Source: Pelargonium cotyledonis (lineage: Eukaryota; Streptophyta; Magnoliopsida; Geraniales; Geraniaceae). Taken from it: DNA of 40,011 bases. Positions 11,101 through 40,011 of the stretch are shown here, piece by piece. The DNA lies in the NCBI GenBank assembly GCA_036897625.1, contig JAYMTA010000117.1, forward strand, positions 1 through 40,011, written 5' to 3'. The first letter of the stretch is position 1, and the number at the start of each line of letters is the position of its first letter. The position numbers were made by a program, and so were the translations under genes. Under the pieces are notes generated by a model. The model saw nothing but the letters and a program-made list of their open reading frames with translations, was not told where the DNA came from and did no database searches.

Positions 11101-13762
11101 GTGTTGGCCGGTTAAAATCACAATGTATTTCTCTCATGGTTCCTAGATTTAATCTACAAAATCTGTTGTCAGAGTTAGATATGTTTCAATGTTTTATCGC
11201 AAGCTGAGCGTACTCATTTTCTTAAGGTTTGAAATTGAAGTTAAATGTTGCTTACTTGCTTTCTCTCCATTTTATTGTTCACTATAGAACTTCCGCCAAC
11301 TTCTTGATGATAACATAGGAGTTCTAAACAAGTTGAAAGACTTCATTACTGATTGGGTTCAAGAGGGATTTCAAGACTTCTTTAGGGCACTTAATGATCA
11401 ATTCCTTGTCCTTTCTGGAAGAAAAAATTTATCCATTACAGATGGAACACAAGCCAACAAAGTTCTTCCTGGGCTCGTTCTTGTACTGGCTCAAGTTTCA
11501 GTTTTTATTGAACAAAGTGCCATCCCAAGAATCACTGAGGCAAGCCACTTGATAATTTAAGTTGCATTCCTGTTACAAAATTCAAAGTTATAGCTCTTTC
11601 CATAATCTTAGTATTTCACAGGAAATTGCTGCTTCATTTTCTGGTGGTGGTTTTCGAGGCCATGAAAATGGACCTGCCTTCGTTCCCGGAGAAATTTGCC
11701 GACTCTATCGCTCAGCTGGGGAACAGTTTCTGCACCTTGTATGATTTAAACCCTTCTCAAATTCTTGATTTGCAAAGTTTGTGTTTAAAAAGCCAGCCCA
11801 TTATTGTTAAGTCTCGCAGGAAAACTTTGGTAATGATACTTACACTCATTTGGAAAGATTCTCATTCTGTTCAGGTTGAATATAGGCATTAGTCATAAAC
11901 CATTCCCTGGAATACTGTGTTCCTCCAACACAATATGAAAAACCTACACGAATCAATATATATGCAGTGCCATTTGTTTTACTGCTCTGATTAGCATGGA
12001 GTTGTTTCTACTTTCTGGTGAAACTTCATAGGGCTCTAGGCACTGCATTAGCTTTTGGAGCTCTCAAGTTCCTTATGTCTAGATGCATCATGATTTTCAA
12101 CTTCTGCATCTGGGTTTATTTTGAGGGAGATTAGACAGCCAAATTCTTTATGCAATCAAGGGAAAGGGAGCTGTGCTTTTGGTGAATCCTATATTCATTT
12201 TTTGATAAAAGCTCAAATAAAATTACAACCCACAGAGTAGAGATAGAAAATTTGGTGATATTAAGTCATTATGTGCTTCTTACATCTGAGACTTGTATGG
12301 AAAAGCTGACTATGATTTTACTTCTCTTCAGTATATTAATATGAGAACTCAGAGGATGTCAGTTCTCCTGAGGAAGAGGTTTACGACACCTAACTGGGTC
12401 AAGGTCAGCTTGATAAATTCTTCATGAATGGGAAGAAAAAGCATCATGTGGCATGTCTAATCTTTCTGACTTTTGTTACAGCACAAGGAGCCCAGAGAAG
12501 TCCACATGTTTGTTGATTTATTAATTCAAGAGGTTAGTGAACTTGATATTGCAAGACAATTATCTCATAAATTTAAATCATGCTCTGCTTTATTAGGCTT
12601 TAGTTCAGAAGTTAATAGTCTGAAGTATTATATTTGTGCATAAGGTTGTGTTTGGATTCAAGAATTCAATTTGAGAATCATGGTTTGAAATGTTGCATTT
12701 CAAATACAAATATAATGTTTGGGAAACGATATGATTTGTCATTCGAAAACCCAAGTTTTAGACATGTTTTGAATCCTATTGGATTTGCCTCAAATCAAGG
12801 ATTTCAAATCAGGCCTAGAATCAAAACAAACCATACAATTATTTGTAAGAGAAGTGGATATGATGAGACGCTTAACTTTTGCTCGTTCCTTAGTTGGAAG
12901 CAGTTGGAACTGAAGTGAAGCAGATGTTACCTCAGAGTCTTATTCGTAAACATCGCCGGTCTGACAGCAATGGAAGCACCACCTCTTCACGTAGCAATCC
13001 ATTACGAGATGATAGGCTGAGCAGGTCAAACACCCATAAAGCCAGGAGCCAGCTTTTAGAAACCCATCTGGCAAAATTGTTTAAACAAAAAGTCGAAATT
13101 TTTACAAAAGTTGAATTTACACAGGTATATATTTGCTCTCATTTTTTTGGTGAATATGAATATATGATACAGTAGCTGGTACTGTTAGATTGCTGGTTGA
13201 ATTTTTTGAACCGGAATGTATTGCATATTGCAGGAGTCTGTTCTGACTACCATAGTAAAGCTTTGCCTCAAAAGTTTTCTAGAATTTGTTCGGCTTCAGA
13301 CCTTTAATCGGAGTGGTTTCCAGCAAATTCAGTTGGATATTCAGTTCTTACGAACCCCTTTAAAGGAAGCTGTTGAAGATGAAGCTGCAATTGACTTCTT
13401 GCTTGATGAGGTAAGGCGATATGAAGCTAATGTTTTTCAAGTTCGAGACAACACATACTTGCACCACAGAGTTATAAAATGTGTCAAAATTACAAAACTA
13501 CCCAAATCATGCCTAAAAATATACTTGCACCACAGAGTTTGGTTTAACAAAAACTAATCTGCATTGAAAATGTTGGCAATGCAAGCCTTTTAACTGTTCC
13601 GCGACTATGAGTGAAAAGCTGCGTGATTCGTTTCTTCCGCAGGTGGTTGTTGCTTCTGCAGAGCGATGTCTTGATGCAGTTCCCTTGGAGCCCGCCATCT
13701 TGGACAAACTCATACGCTTAAAGATGGAAAAAACCAGGGAACAGAAACCAGTTTTGGCGTGA
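5195..13762 (+). CDS. VPS51: VPS51 / UNHINGED, GARP and EARP tethering subunit
   Basis: Twenty exons: 5195-5365, 6357-6496, 6998-7052, 7170-7277, 7707-7805, 7953-8030, 8499-8576, 8789-8935, 9543-9643, 9767-9834, 10291-10364, 10546-10644 (or 10612), 10919-11068, 11288-11539, 11622-11738, 12332-12403, 12482-12532, 12894-13124, 13234-13410, 13643-13762. The product is about 795 residues, against about 780 in Arabidopsis UNHINGED. It starts MAVDDVPMDEKAKRMRDLLS, and the N-terminal Vps51 helical region contains NLDTDLQMLVYENYNKFISA. The C-terminal part has LAKLFKQKVEIFTKVEFTQ and RLQTFNRSGFQQIQLD. VPS51 scaffolds the GARP complex that tethers endosome-derived vesicles at the trans-Golgi network; in plants it is needed for vein patterning and vacuole traffic. 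Two oddities: exon 14 ends in a GC donor (GAG|GCAAGC), and the exon 12-13 join keeps frame only with the distal donor TTTG|GTATTA at 10644, not with the stronger CAG|GTTATT at 10612. The other junctions are GT-AG and phase-consistent. Confidence 0.93.
5434..6008 (+). repeat. 289-bp tandem duplication in VPS51 intron 1
   Basis: Two diverged copies, about 5434-5712 and 5723-6008. They share ATGGATTTTGTT, TTTTCTGCCA, TTGAACCTGCACATAAAATT, GACTAGAAAT/GTCTAGAAAT and AGAAAACTAGTT-CTCTCC in the same order. The duplication accounts for more than half of intron 1 and leaves both splice sites untouched. Confidence 0.85.
8193..8394 (+). repeat. Short tandem duplication in VPS51 intron 6
   Basis: A perfect 30-base direct repeat (GATCATAAAATAGTATTAAA then AGCGCTGTAT) occurs at 8278-8307 and 8365-8394. 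Each copy is preceded by a diverged ACTT(A/G)TCAGCCTATTGA(A/T)AT block. This is a local duplication inside the intron. A separate CT microsatellite lies at about 8059-8078 of the same intron. Confidence 0.85.
12644..12836. mobile_element. Possible MITE in VPS51 intron 17
   Basis: The left end GGTTGTGTTTGGATTC and the reverse complement of the right end, GTATGGTTTGTTTTGATTC, form imperfect inverted repeats of the GTGTTTGG type found in many plant non-autonomous DNA elements. The interior is A/T-rich with short self-complementary tracts. No clear target-site duplication was found, so the boundaries are approximate. Confidence 0.4.
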
Positions 13763-14479
13763 TCAATGACAAGTTTCAGGTACAGATTGGCTCTCTGTAC
13801 TTTGAGGACAAATGTTTCCCTTTTTTCCCAAATCAAACCGCGACCCACTGGTAATTGATGTCGAATTTTGGAAATTAAGTGAGTCTCTTGAGCTTTTGCA
13901 GACTTGATTGAGTATTTTCTGTACGAATGAGCTCATTGAATCAAATGTTCTTTACATGCTTTCTGATTTGTATAAAATTCTTGTATTATATAATCTGTGA
14001 ACCCTTGGATTATAACTTTGTTGAAGTTGAGGTCTCGATAGCTTCGAGTAGAGCTAGCAGTTTCATGGCTTGACACGACATGGATACGTCACAAAATAAG
14101 GGAGTTTGGGCTCACTAATTCACTGATTTTGTATATAATAGTCATGCCGTGTTCTTAAAAACACGCTTGCATGATTAATTATTACACACTACAATAATAT
14201 TGAACACTAACATGACATGCGAGATGAATCACATATAATATTGTTCTTATTGCCAATAGATTTGCACAATAAACAGACATTAAATAAGAGAGACATAAAA
14301 GAAATTAATAAGTGATTAACTAATAGTACGATTAAAAACATTGGCATGTTATTTAATATTAATTGTATTGTGCAAGTTTTACAGTTGCAATACAAATACG
14401 ACATAATTATTTATATGTAGTATACAAACACGCTTAAATCGTGATGTTTGTATCGGTCTGGAACAAATAACTTTACAAT
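13763..14479. other. VPS51 3' UTR and intergenic DNA
   Basis: Trailer of VPS51, with possible poly(A) signals near 13970-14010, followed by AT-rich DNA up to the tRNA gene's upstream element. No further gene or repeat was recognised. Confidence 0.45.
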
Positions 14480-14525
14480 GTGTATAAATATAAGTATAAA
14501 ATAGTAAAATAATTTTTACAACAAC
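14480..14525 (+). promoter_or_regulatory. Upstream pol III elements of tRNA-His
   Basis: A TATA-like AT tract (TATAAATATAAGTATAAAA, within 14482-14501) and a CAACAAC motif just before the tRNA match the upstream features of plant tRNA genes: a TATA-like element near -30 and a CAA start site a few bases upstream of the gene. Confidence 0.5.
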
Positions 14526-14526
14526 G

Positions 14527-14598
14527 GGGGCTGTAGTTTAGGGGTTAGAATTCTACGTTGTGGCCGTAGAGACCTGGGCTCGAATCCCAGCAGCCACA
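14527..14598 (+). tRNA. trnH-GUG: tRNA-His (GTG anticodon)
   Basis: A full cloverleaf can be folded. The D-arm begins TAGTTTAGGGGTTAG. The anticodon stem CTACG/CGTAG encloses the loop TTGTGGC with GTG at 14560-14562. The T-arm is CTGGG-CTCGAAT-CCCAG, and the acceptor 3' strand is CAGCCAC followed by discriminator A. The acceptor 5' strand is GGGGCTG, where plant tRNA-His normally has GTGGCTG, leaving a G-A mismatch at pair 2-71. Compared with the usual plant sequence, the anticodon stem has a C-G to T-A swap made on both sides, so pairing is kept. A T run at 14605-14611 can terminate pol III. Confidence 0.85.
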
Positions 14599-14604
14599 CA
14601 ATTA

Positions 14605-14611
14605 TTTTTTT
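14605..14611 (+). terminator. Pol III terminator of tRNA-His
   Basis: A run of seven T residues begins seven bases after the tRNA discriminator base, the usual pol III stop. Confidence 0.65.
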
Positions 14612-14703
14612 CAAATTTGGGCTAAGCCCAACCCAATTACTGGTTATGGGCCTGGTAATATAAAATCCGACAGGTCGTTTTTGCGTTGCTATTACAGGGC
14701 TAA

Positions 14704-14717
14704 TTTTCCCGCCAAAA
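14704..14717 (+). promoter_or_regulatory. E2F-type site in the MCM7 promoter
   Basis: TTTTCCCGCCAAAA is a full match to the E2F consensus TTTCCCGC, and nearly palindromic. It lies about 110 bases upstream of the MCM7 ATG and is consistent with S-phase expression of MCM genes through E2F/DP and retinoblastoma-related protein. Confidence 0.75.
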
Positions 14718-14748
14718 CTCTCCAACAATACAGACTACACCTCTAGTT

Positions 14749-14759
14749 GCCGCCAAAAA
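14749..14759 (-). promoter_or_regulatory. Second E2F-like element of MCM7
   Basis: GCCGCCAAAAA, read on the minus strand as TTTTTGGCGGC, resembles an E2F half-site. It lies 32 bases downstream of the first site and close to the likely transcription start. It is a weaker match than the upstream site. Confidence 0.45.
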
Positions 14760-14827
14760 CCAGTCTGTGTTTCATTTCTTCCATCTCTCTTCCTCTTCTC
14801 TCTCTCTGAATCTGTAAACGACGAACC

Positions 14828-21069
<6,242 letters not shown>

Positions 21070-22329
21070 TATGCTTCTTAATGCTGTAAGCTATCTGTGG
21101 GAGCCATCAAGATTTGAAGACTTGGTTACTTCAAAAGAAGCTCTGAAGATGGTTTGGTGAAATCTGATATGAGATCAATAGTTTGCTTTTGTGAACTATT
21201 TAGACAGATAATTAGCTTGTTTTTGTTAACTAATTTGGCAGATTATTGGTTTGCTTGAACTATTTGAGGGTATGCTATGGAAAAGAGTATTATTCATTGG
21301 CATATTTGAACAAAGAGATGTTTTAGTATTTGATAAAATCTTTCTAATCCCTCTCCTTTTCTTTAATGAGTTTATGTTCTATGGTTCCTATGTATTTCTT
21401 TTTGGCAAATTAAAGATGCAAATATACACAAGTTTTGAGAATTAATTTGCAATTTACTATCCTTGAAACTCTTAAATAGGGATTTTGAACATTGACATGT
21501 GTAATAGAGTTATTGCTAATGTTTTAAATATAGTACAAAATGATGTATAATTCGATCATTTTGTATTATTCAATGAGATACGTAGTATCGTTTGTTTTTA
21601 ATATATAACTTGGCCGAAAAATAATATTTTTAGTGTGAATCTACTTTATGTGTTATAAATCACACGTTTGCGTCATAATTTCACGGGAGGATAACGATAT
21701 CATATGCCTAAATCGTTATTTGCATAAATTTAATTTTGAACTAAAACAATGAGAAGAGTATTGATCTATATGCACTTAAAAGCATGTGTGTTTACGCGTA
21801 CATCTCTTACAGACTATTATCAATGTACTTGTATATGGTTGTTATCATCAACAACAAATACTCTATTATTAGGCTTTAGAGGTAGGATCCATTAGGATTT
21901 AGTTACAAAACTGTAAACATTGTATGGATTTACTCGTAAATTTACACACATTTATATAGGTTCGAGAATATAAATATAAAATACTTGTACCAAAAACACA
22001 TTATTTTTATTTACTTTTATGATAATGTTACCAAACATGTTGATTCTCATTACCTTCTAAATCATTTAATTGTCTTTCCCATAAATAAAGTACTTGTAAA
22101 ATATAAGCGCCTCCTCACAATGACAAGTTTACCCCCATCAGTCCGCAACCAAAAATACGTTAGCAGGGCAAGATGCAAAAGGGTGATTTGGTAATTTTGC
22201 AAAATATTTCACTGACCAAAACCGTTTTCTCTTAATTACTTGTAAAAACTTAATTTTTATTTTAGTCCCTCCAAAAGTAACCACCTTTTCCATTAAAAAA
22301 AAAAAAAAAAAATTGCTGACCTAAAGCCC
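21070..22329. other. MCM7 3' UTR and intergenic DNA
   Basis: MCM7 trailer followed by AT-rich DNA with no recognisable gene. A run of about 19 A residues lies near 22294-22312, just before the probable leader of the next gene. Confidence 0.45.
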
Positions 22330-23102
22330 CAAATTCAAGAATTGGAAATTGAAATGTAGCACATCAGCGAAAACCCCCAAATTGATCGACCTAGACAGAT
22401 CCACCATCACCTTCTTCACCAGCAATTCCGTTGAATTTTCCATTACATGCAGCGATTGATGGTGAAAAGACCATTCTCGTGTTGCAAATTTCAGGTTTTT
22501 TGGGCACCATTTTGATTAGATCTTGTTTGTTTTAGGTTTCGCAAAAAATTGAGCTTCAAATTTGGTGTTTTCTGTGTTGCGTATCAGGGAACTGCATTTT
22601 GGATTTGGCCGGCTCGCTTTGGGCTTTTCTGTGCTTCCAATTCACTTTGTTTGAAACAGTTTAGAGGTTTCAGCTCTCAGTTGTGAAGCTGTTTTGGTAT
22701 TGTTCTTGCTCTATTATCTATTTGTGTCAGTTATTTATGTGATTTTAGGTTGGTGAATTTTGTTTTGTAACTGTTGCAAATGGTGTTACTTTGAGCAAAT
22801 CCTGTTGTATGATTTAATTTTTTGTTTGGTTTAGGAAGTGCCATATTTGTAGCGATTCGATCCTTCTGAAATTAATGTAGAATCCATAGTTCTGTGACTT
22901 AAATAGAATCTAATGAAACAGTGTTTTTATAATATTTTTAACATGGTTGGATTGCTCTATTTTGGACTGTTGTTTTGACCAGTGACAGTTTTAGCTGACA
23001 CGTGTAAAAGATTGAATGCAATTACTAATTTCTTAGTTAGTCTTCGTGGTTAGTGATTTTGAATGAGCACTCATGTTGTTGTTTCAGGCTGTACTCAAAA
23101 GT
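22330..23102 (+). other. Probable 5' leader with intron of the WD40-bromodomain gene
   Basis: The first coding exon is preceded by a good acceptor (GTTTCAG at 23087), implying an upstream non-coding exon. A plausible donor is CAG|GTTTTT at 22494-22500, after a moderately GC-rich segment beginning near 22330. The long T-rich stretch between them then behaves as a leader intron. Both the transcription start and the donor are inferred. Confidence 0.4.
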
Positions 23103-35530
<12,428 letters not shown>

Positions 35531-36439
35531 TACACTTTCTCAAAAGAACAGTTATATATATATATATTTTTTTTTGTCCCAAAGATTGTGAATTTGCCCA
35601 ATTTTTTTGGAAAGCAATCCTTTTTTCGGTACCAGTCTGAAGAAGGGTTGACCTTTGGGAAGGAACTTAGTTGTAATAGATGTCATTGAAAGCTGACAAT
35701 TCAAGTTTCAGGTCGAAAAGACCCGAGTTCAAATCTTACCCACAAGAGGTATTGTTTTGTGCGGGTTGTGTCTCAGGCTTCACGAAGAAAATGTGTAGGT
35801 TGATCAACCCGATATGCAAAATGGTGGGTCTAATTGTATACACACAGGTGTTTTTTATAATATATTTGAAATTCTACAATGAGCAATTTTTGTTTGTTTA
35901 GTTCTGACGTTGAAAAGGTTTTTGCTTTGTGTGCCCTTTGGTTTCCATTGCTGTCAAATGTGGTTCTTGCTCCTTTGAACTCCACAAATTTGTTGTGGGT
36001 TTTGGATTTATACTTCTATTTTGACCCCTTAACTATTTAATTTGTTTTTAATTGGTTTAATTTATAATGATGTCATCAAATTAAATTGATTGACGTGACA
36101 TCTTTAACGTTTTTAAGACTTTGTCGACTTGACTCTTAAACTAGCTAAATTTATAAATAAAATTAAAGACTACTTTCTTATTTGTACATTTTCTTTCCAA
36201 AACTATTATATCAATCTAATTTAATTGCACCGAGACCTGCCATATCTCCTGAAAATATACTTGACCTGTATTTTGTTCAGGTCGGGAATTTCAGTTTCCG
36301 TCATAATAAGAATTGCAATTTCAATCTTTGATGTTCATTTTAAACCCTCTTTTAATCCATTATGTCTCGAGTTTGTGTTGCTACGACATATATTTTCTCT
36401 ATAATTGTATTCATAAAATAAATTTGCGAAAAAGAACTA

Positions 36440-36442
<3 letters not shown>
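35531..36442. other. 3' flank of the WD40-bromodomain gene
   Basis: Trailer and intergenic DNA. GAGTTCAAATC at 35725-35735, preceded by AGGTCGAAAAGACCC, looks like a pol III B-box relic of an old tRNA-derived repeat. The region 36000-36200 has short complementary tracts but no clear element. No gene was seen, and no trace of the missing DIM1 N-terminal half. Confidence 0.4.
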
Positions 36443-36477
<35 letters not shown>

Positions 36478-36650
36478 GAGGAGAGAGAGAGTGTTGTAGA
36501 GAGAGAGAGAGTTTTGTAGAGAGAGAGAGAGTTTTGTAGAGAGAGAGTGTTGTAGAGAGAGAGAGAGAGAGAGAGTTTTGTAGAGAGAGAGAGAGAGTTT
36601 TGTGGAGAGAGAGAGAGAGAGTTTTGTGGAGAGAGAGAGAGAGAGTTTTG
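36443..36650 (+). repeat. AG-rich minisatellite
   Basis: About nine units of GAGAGA...GTTTTGTAGAGA (variants GTGTTGTAG and GTTTTGTGG) separated by AG tracts of differing length. The strand is strictly purine-rich between the GTTTTG blocks. It lies between the WD40-bromodomain gene and the DIM1 pseudogene. Confidence 0.92.
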
Positions 36651-36839
36651 TGGGAAAATGTTAGATATGAATCAAATCGAACTATAATTCAAGTAACTAT
36701 CTTTTTTTTTTCTTCTTCAGTTTATATGTATCGAAATTGAGTTAATTGGTTGGCCCATTCCTTTTCAATTCATTGATTGCGAACTTGAAATCCTCAAATT
36801 TAGTTATTCGGTGTTGATTCTTCATCTTTCGAATTTTGA

Positions 36840-37518
<679 letters not shown>

Positions 37519-38244
37519 TTCTTGCTATCAAGCAAAACCCGATTTTGTTAGGTTGTTTTCTAGTCTTTTTTTGTTGCAATATTCTTGATTATGCATGGTT
37601 CTGTGCTTTGTCAATTGTGTTTTTGTAATGTGATGGATTCTGTTATTTCAATGGAATAGACCTTGTTTGTTTCTTCAGATTGACTGTAAATTTTAAGCCC
37701 TTCATGCTGTCACAAATTTGCTGTTCTATTGTGAATATTACCACCATCTGACCACTAGTGAGATTAATCCAATACTTCTTCAACAATTTGTCATGATATG
37801 CATGAGCTTAGAGCTGGAAATTCAGATTTCGGGTCAGGTTTTCTTTGGACGGTGCTGGAAAGGCTTAACCCGAATCTGACTCGAAATGTGTGTGTATTTT
37901 AGATCGAGTTTTGGGTTTTACATGTCAAATGTGTGGGTTGCTTGACTCAATCTGACCAAAAAATATCCCGAACCCACAAAAATGTTGATCAAGTTTTGAA
38001 TGTCTGCAGGTTAGAAGTGGACTATTTTATTAGATAGAACTTGTAAATAGGTTGTGATCCGACCTGATAATGGTTGGTACGAGTAGGCAAAAAGTAGCTC
38101 GATGAACATGCATGCGTTTTTTTTATCTGACCCGTTTAGACTAGAGCGGAGTCCAACCCCCCGGTTTGTTTTGCGGGGTACCTAAAAGTAATGCTTTAAA
38201 AGTTGAATGTAAATGTTACTAACTTATTATTCATAGAATGTTCT
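37519..38244. other. Spacer between the DIM1 pseudogene and CKI1-like 3' end
   Basis: A non-coding spacer between two convergent units. It includes the CKI1-like 3' UTR at its right end. The stretch 37820-38160 has repeated GGGTCAGGTT/AACCCGAA/GACCCG tracts on both strands, reminiscent of degenerate plant transposon sequence, but no element could be bounded. Confidence 0.4.
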
Positions 38245-39723
38245 TCATTTGCTATGAATGTAGGTAATTGCTTCTAGCAAATGGTCCTCTTTGAGTGGCT
38301 TGCACAAGTAAACATCCATTCCAGACTCAAAGATTCTTCTAGTTTCTTCTCCAGCTGTGTGTGCTGTTAATGCAATTATTGGTATGTAAACACCACATTG
38401 TCTCTCCACTTCTCTTATCCTTCTTGTTGCTTCATATCCATTCATTATTGGCATCTGAGAAAATATATACATACAACTTTAGTTTTCATGCAAATCTTCA
38501 AAATATTTGATGTTTTTAGCTACTGAAGTAGAGTGTCTACGTACCTCGCAGTCCATCAGTATGTAATCGTAAGGAAGTTTCTGATAATCTATCAGGCCAT
38601 TGCACACGAGCTCCAAAGCTTCCATGCCATTTTCACATCCCTCAACACTTGCACCAAGTTTTTTTACTATAAACATACCCAGCTTCAGCAAAACTGAACT
38701 GTCCTCAGCAATCAGCAACCTTTTGCCACTCAGAGGCTTGCCATTGCCATTGCTCGAGCTTCCAATTTCTCGTATCTCCGAGTTCTTCAACTGGAGCCTC
38801 TGAGCTGGAGAGTCTCTGGATTGAGACCTGAGATGGGTCAGAGCTGGACTTGGAGCTGGAGCTGGAGGAGAATTATAGTACTCTCCAGACTTGCCTCTGG
38901 GGAGACTAGAATTCCCCGAAGACTCGCTCCTTGATCTCCAAGACTTGTCTCCAGCTCGAAACTCGGGCAAAAGCTTCATCACTTCGAGCAAACGTGATCC
39001 GTGGAATGGCTTGGAGATCACAATGTCATTTGGATCCACCAATCCCTCCTCGAGATCCTTGAAATGAATGACCCGCATGCCCGGTCTCTCCAACCAAACC
39101 ACCCTGAGTGACGTCCCTTTCCTGAACTCGGAGACAGCCCTGCACATCTCCTGAAACGCTCCGGCATTGGCATCAATCACTATGAGCACGGAAGCACTCG
39201 CTTTCTTGATCACAATCTGATCCGTCCCGTCCATTGAGCTCAGAGGCACATCTTTCCCTCCAACGCTACTAGAGCTATGGCGCGATCTGCTCAGGCTCCT
39301 AGTCCTTGGGCTGATTATATCGGATCTCGAAGTCGAGACACTAAGATTTTGCTTCAGTCGCCGGAGCCTCGAGCCGAGATTCTCCCAATTCTCCACTGCT
39401 GACACTTTTATCCCTTGGCTTGCTATGAACTTCTGCGAGATCCTCCGGCGCGCTTCATTTTGTATTACTAGCACGACGTGTGAGCCCTCGAGTGTCCTAG
39501 GGCTACGGGAGAGAATCCCCGTCATGGGACTAGAGGAGAAAAACCCGAGCCTTGGACTAGGCCCCGAATGTTGAAGTTTTTCCTCTGAAACACCGTCGCC
39601 TCCAGAGTTAGTGTCTGAGACGGCTTGATCACAGATAGTGAGTAGCACACTGAACCTGAAGCAAGTTCCTCTTTCGCGATTCTCTTTGTCAACGATTCCT
39701 ATATCTCCGCCCATCAAACGAAC
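38245..39723 (-). CDS. CKI1: CKI1-like hybrid histidine kinase, C-terminal exons (partial)
   Basis: Two exons on the minus strand, 39723-38545 and 38454-38245, joined in phase over a GT-AG intron. They encode the last 462 residues of a longer protein that continues past the right edge. The first exon begins VRLMGGDIGIVDKE and GTCFRF, the end of the histidine-kinase ATPase domain. A serine-rich linker with a degenerate receiver-like stretch follows. The C-terminal receiver domain starts at KRLLIAEDSS, with the acidic pair at 38701-38706, the phospho-accepting Asp in ILMDCEMP (codon 38551-38553) and the conserved Lys in CKPL (codon 38299-38301). All receiver catalytic residues are present. CKI1 feeds the cytokinin phosphorelay (histidine-phosphotransfer proteins, then type-B regulators) independently of cytokinin and specifies the female gametophyte. 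The MPIMNGYEATRRIREVE stretch and the DIM1 neighbourhood support CKI1 over AHK receptors. Confidence 0.88.
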
Positions 39724-40011
39724 CTGACACGATCCAAGATTCGAATGTTAAGGTCATGTGAATCATTGTAAGGCACATTCAAAAACTATTCACAAGATCA
39801 CTACTAAGGACTAAGGTATGTATATACTGATATACATAATGTTGGACTTCAAATTCTTGGACTATATATTACTATTCTTGTCCAAAAGTACAATTCAATC
39901 CTTAAAAAACACAACTAATTAACTAAGCATACAAGAAAACCAAAAATATGAAGCAGAGAACATGAAATGATCCAAAAATAGATCATATGAATCATTGCAA
40001 GGCACATTCAA
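39724..40011 (-). other. Intron of the CKI1-like gene with a 31-bp direct repeat
   Basis: Sequence upstream of the first visible CKI1-like exon on the minus strand; the acceptor is CAG at 39724-39726. A 31-base direct repeat (28 of 31 identical, containing AATCATTG-AAGGCACATTCAA) occurs at 39752-39782 and at 39981-40011, the very end of the window. No coding sequence is visible. Confidence 0.6.

Noticed and set aside
14516..14728. Minus-strand 70-codon frame reading GFEPRSLRPQRRI
   Set aside because: It is the antisense translation of the tRNA-His gene, a common false protein.
37820..38160. A bounded transposon with GGGTCAGG/AACCCGAA tracts before the CKI1-like gene
   Set aside because: Tracts occur on both strands but no terminal repeats or target duplications could be defined.

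Overview
The window is nuclear DNA of a flowering plant, most likely a core eudicot. The genes are split by many AT-rich GT-AG introns, the intergenic DNA is AT-rich, and the proteins match plant families closely (CP12, group S1 bZIP, plant VPS51/UNHINGED, PROLIFERA/MCM7, plant WD40-bromodomain protein, CKI1-type histidine kinase). The species cannot be told from the sequence alone.

Layout, left to right: the last exon of a CP12 gene (+, cut by the left edge); a degenerate tandem duplicate of a bZIP 3' end; an intronless group S1 bZIP gene of bZIP53 type (-), whose long leader carries the conserved sucrose-control uORF; a Stowaway-like MITE; a 20-exon VPS51 gene (+); a tRNA-His gene (+); a 15-exon MCM7 gene (+) with E2F-type promoter sites and a solo LTR in one intron; a 24-coding-exon WD40/crypto-Tudor/bromodomain gene (+) whose introns hold a SINE, a minisatellite and two long-inverted-repeat elements; a decayed fragment of a DIM1 rRNA dimethyladenosine transferase (+, pseudogene); an AG-rich minisatellite between these last two; and the 3' exons of a CKI1-like hybrid histidine kinase (-, running off the right edge).

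The genes do not form a pathway. Their jobs are Calvin-cycle regulation, sugar and energy signalling transcription, retrograde Golgi tethering, replication licensing, chromatin reading, rRNA modification and phosphorelay signalling. What ties them together is order. From memory of Arabidopsis locus numbers, the same genes are scattered there over three segments (CP12-1, WD40-bromodomain, DIM1A and CKI1 on chromosome 2; CP12-2 and bZIP53 on chromosome 3; VPS51 and MCM7 on chromosome 4). This window therefore looks like the less fractionated, ancestral-like arrangement. I saw no convincing new system. The best leads are the gene order, the uORF pair in the bZIP leader, the DIM1 decay, a GC-AG intron and out-of-phase junction in VPS51, and several cleanly bounded transposon relics. 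All exon boundaries were derived by hand from splice consensus, reading phase and recalled family sequence.
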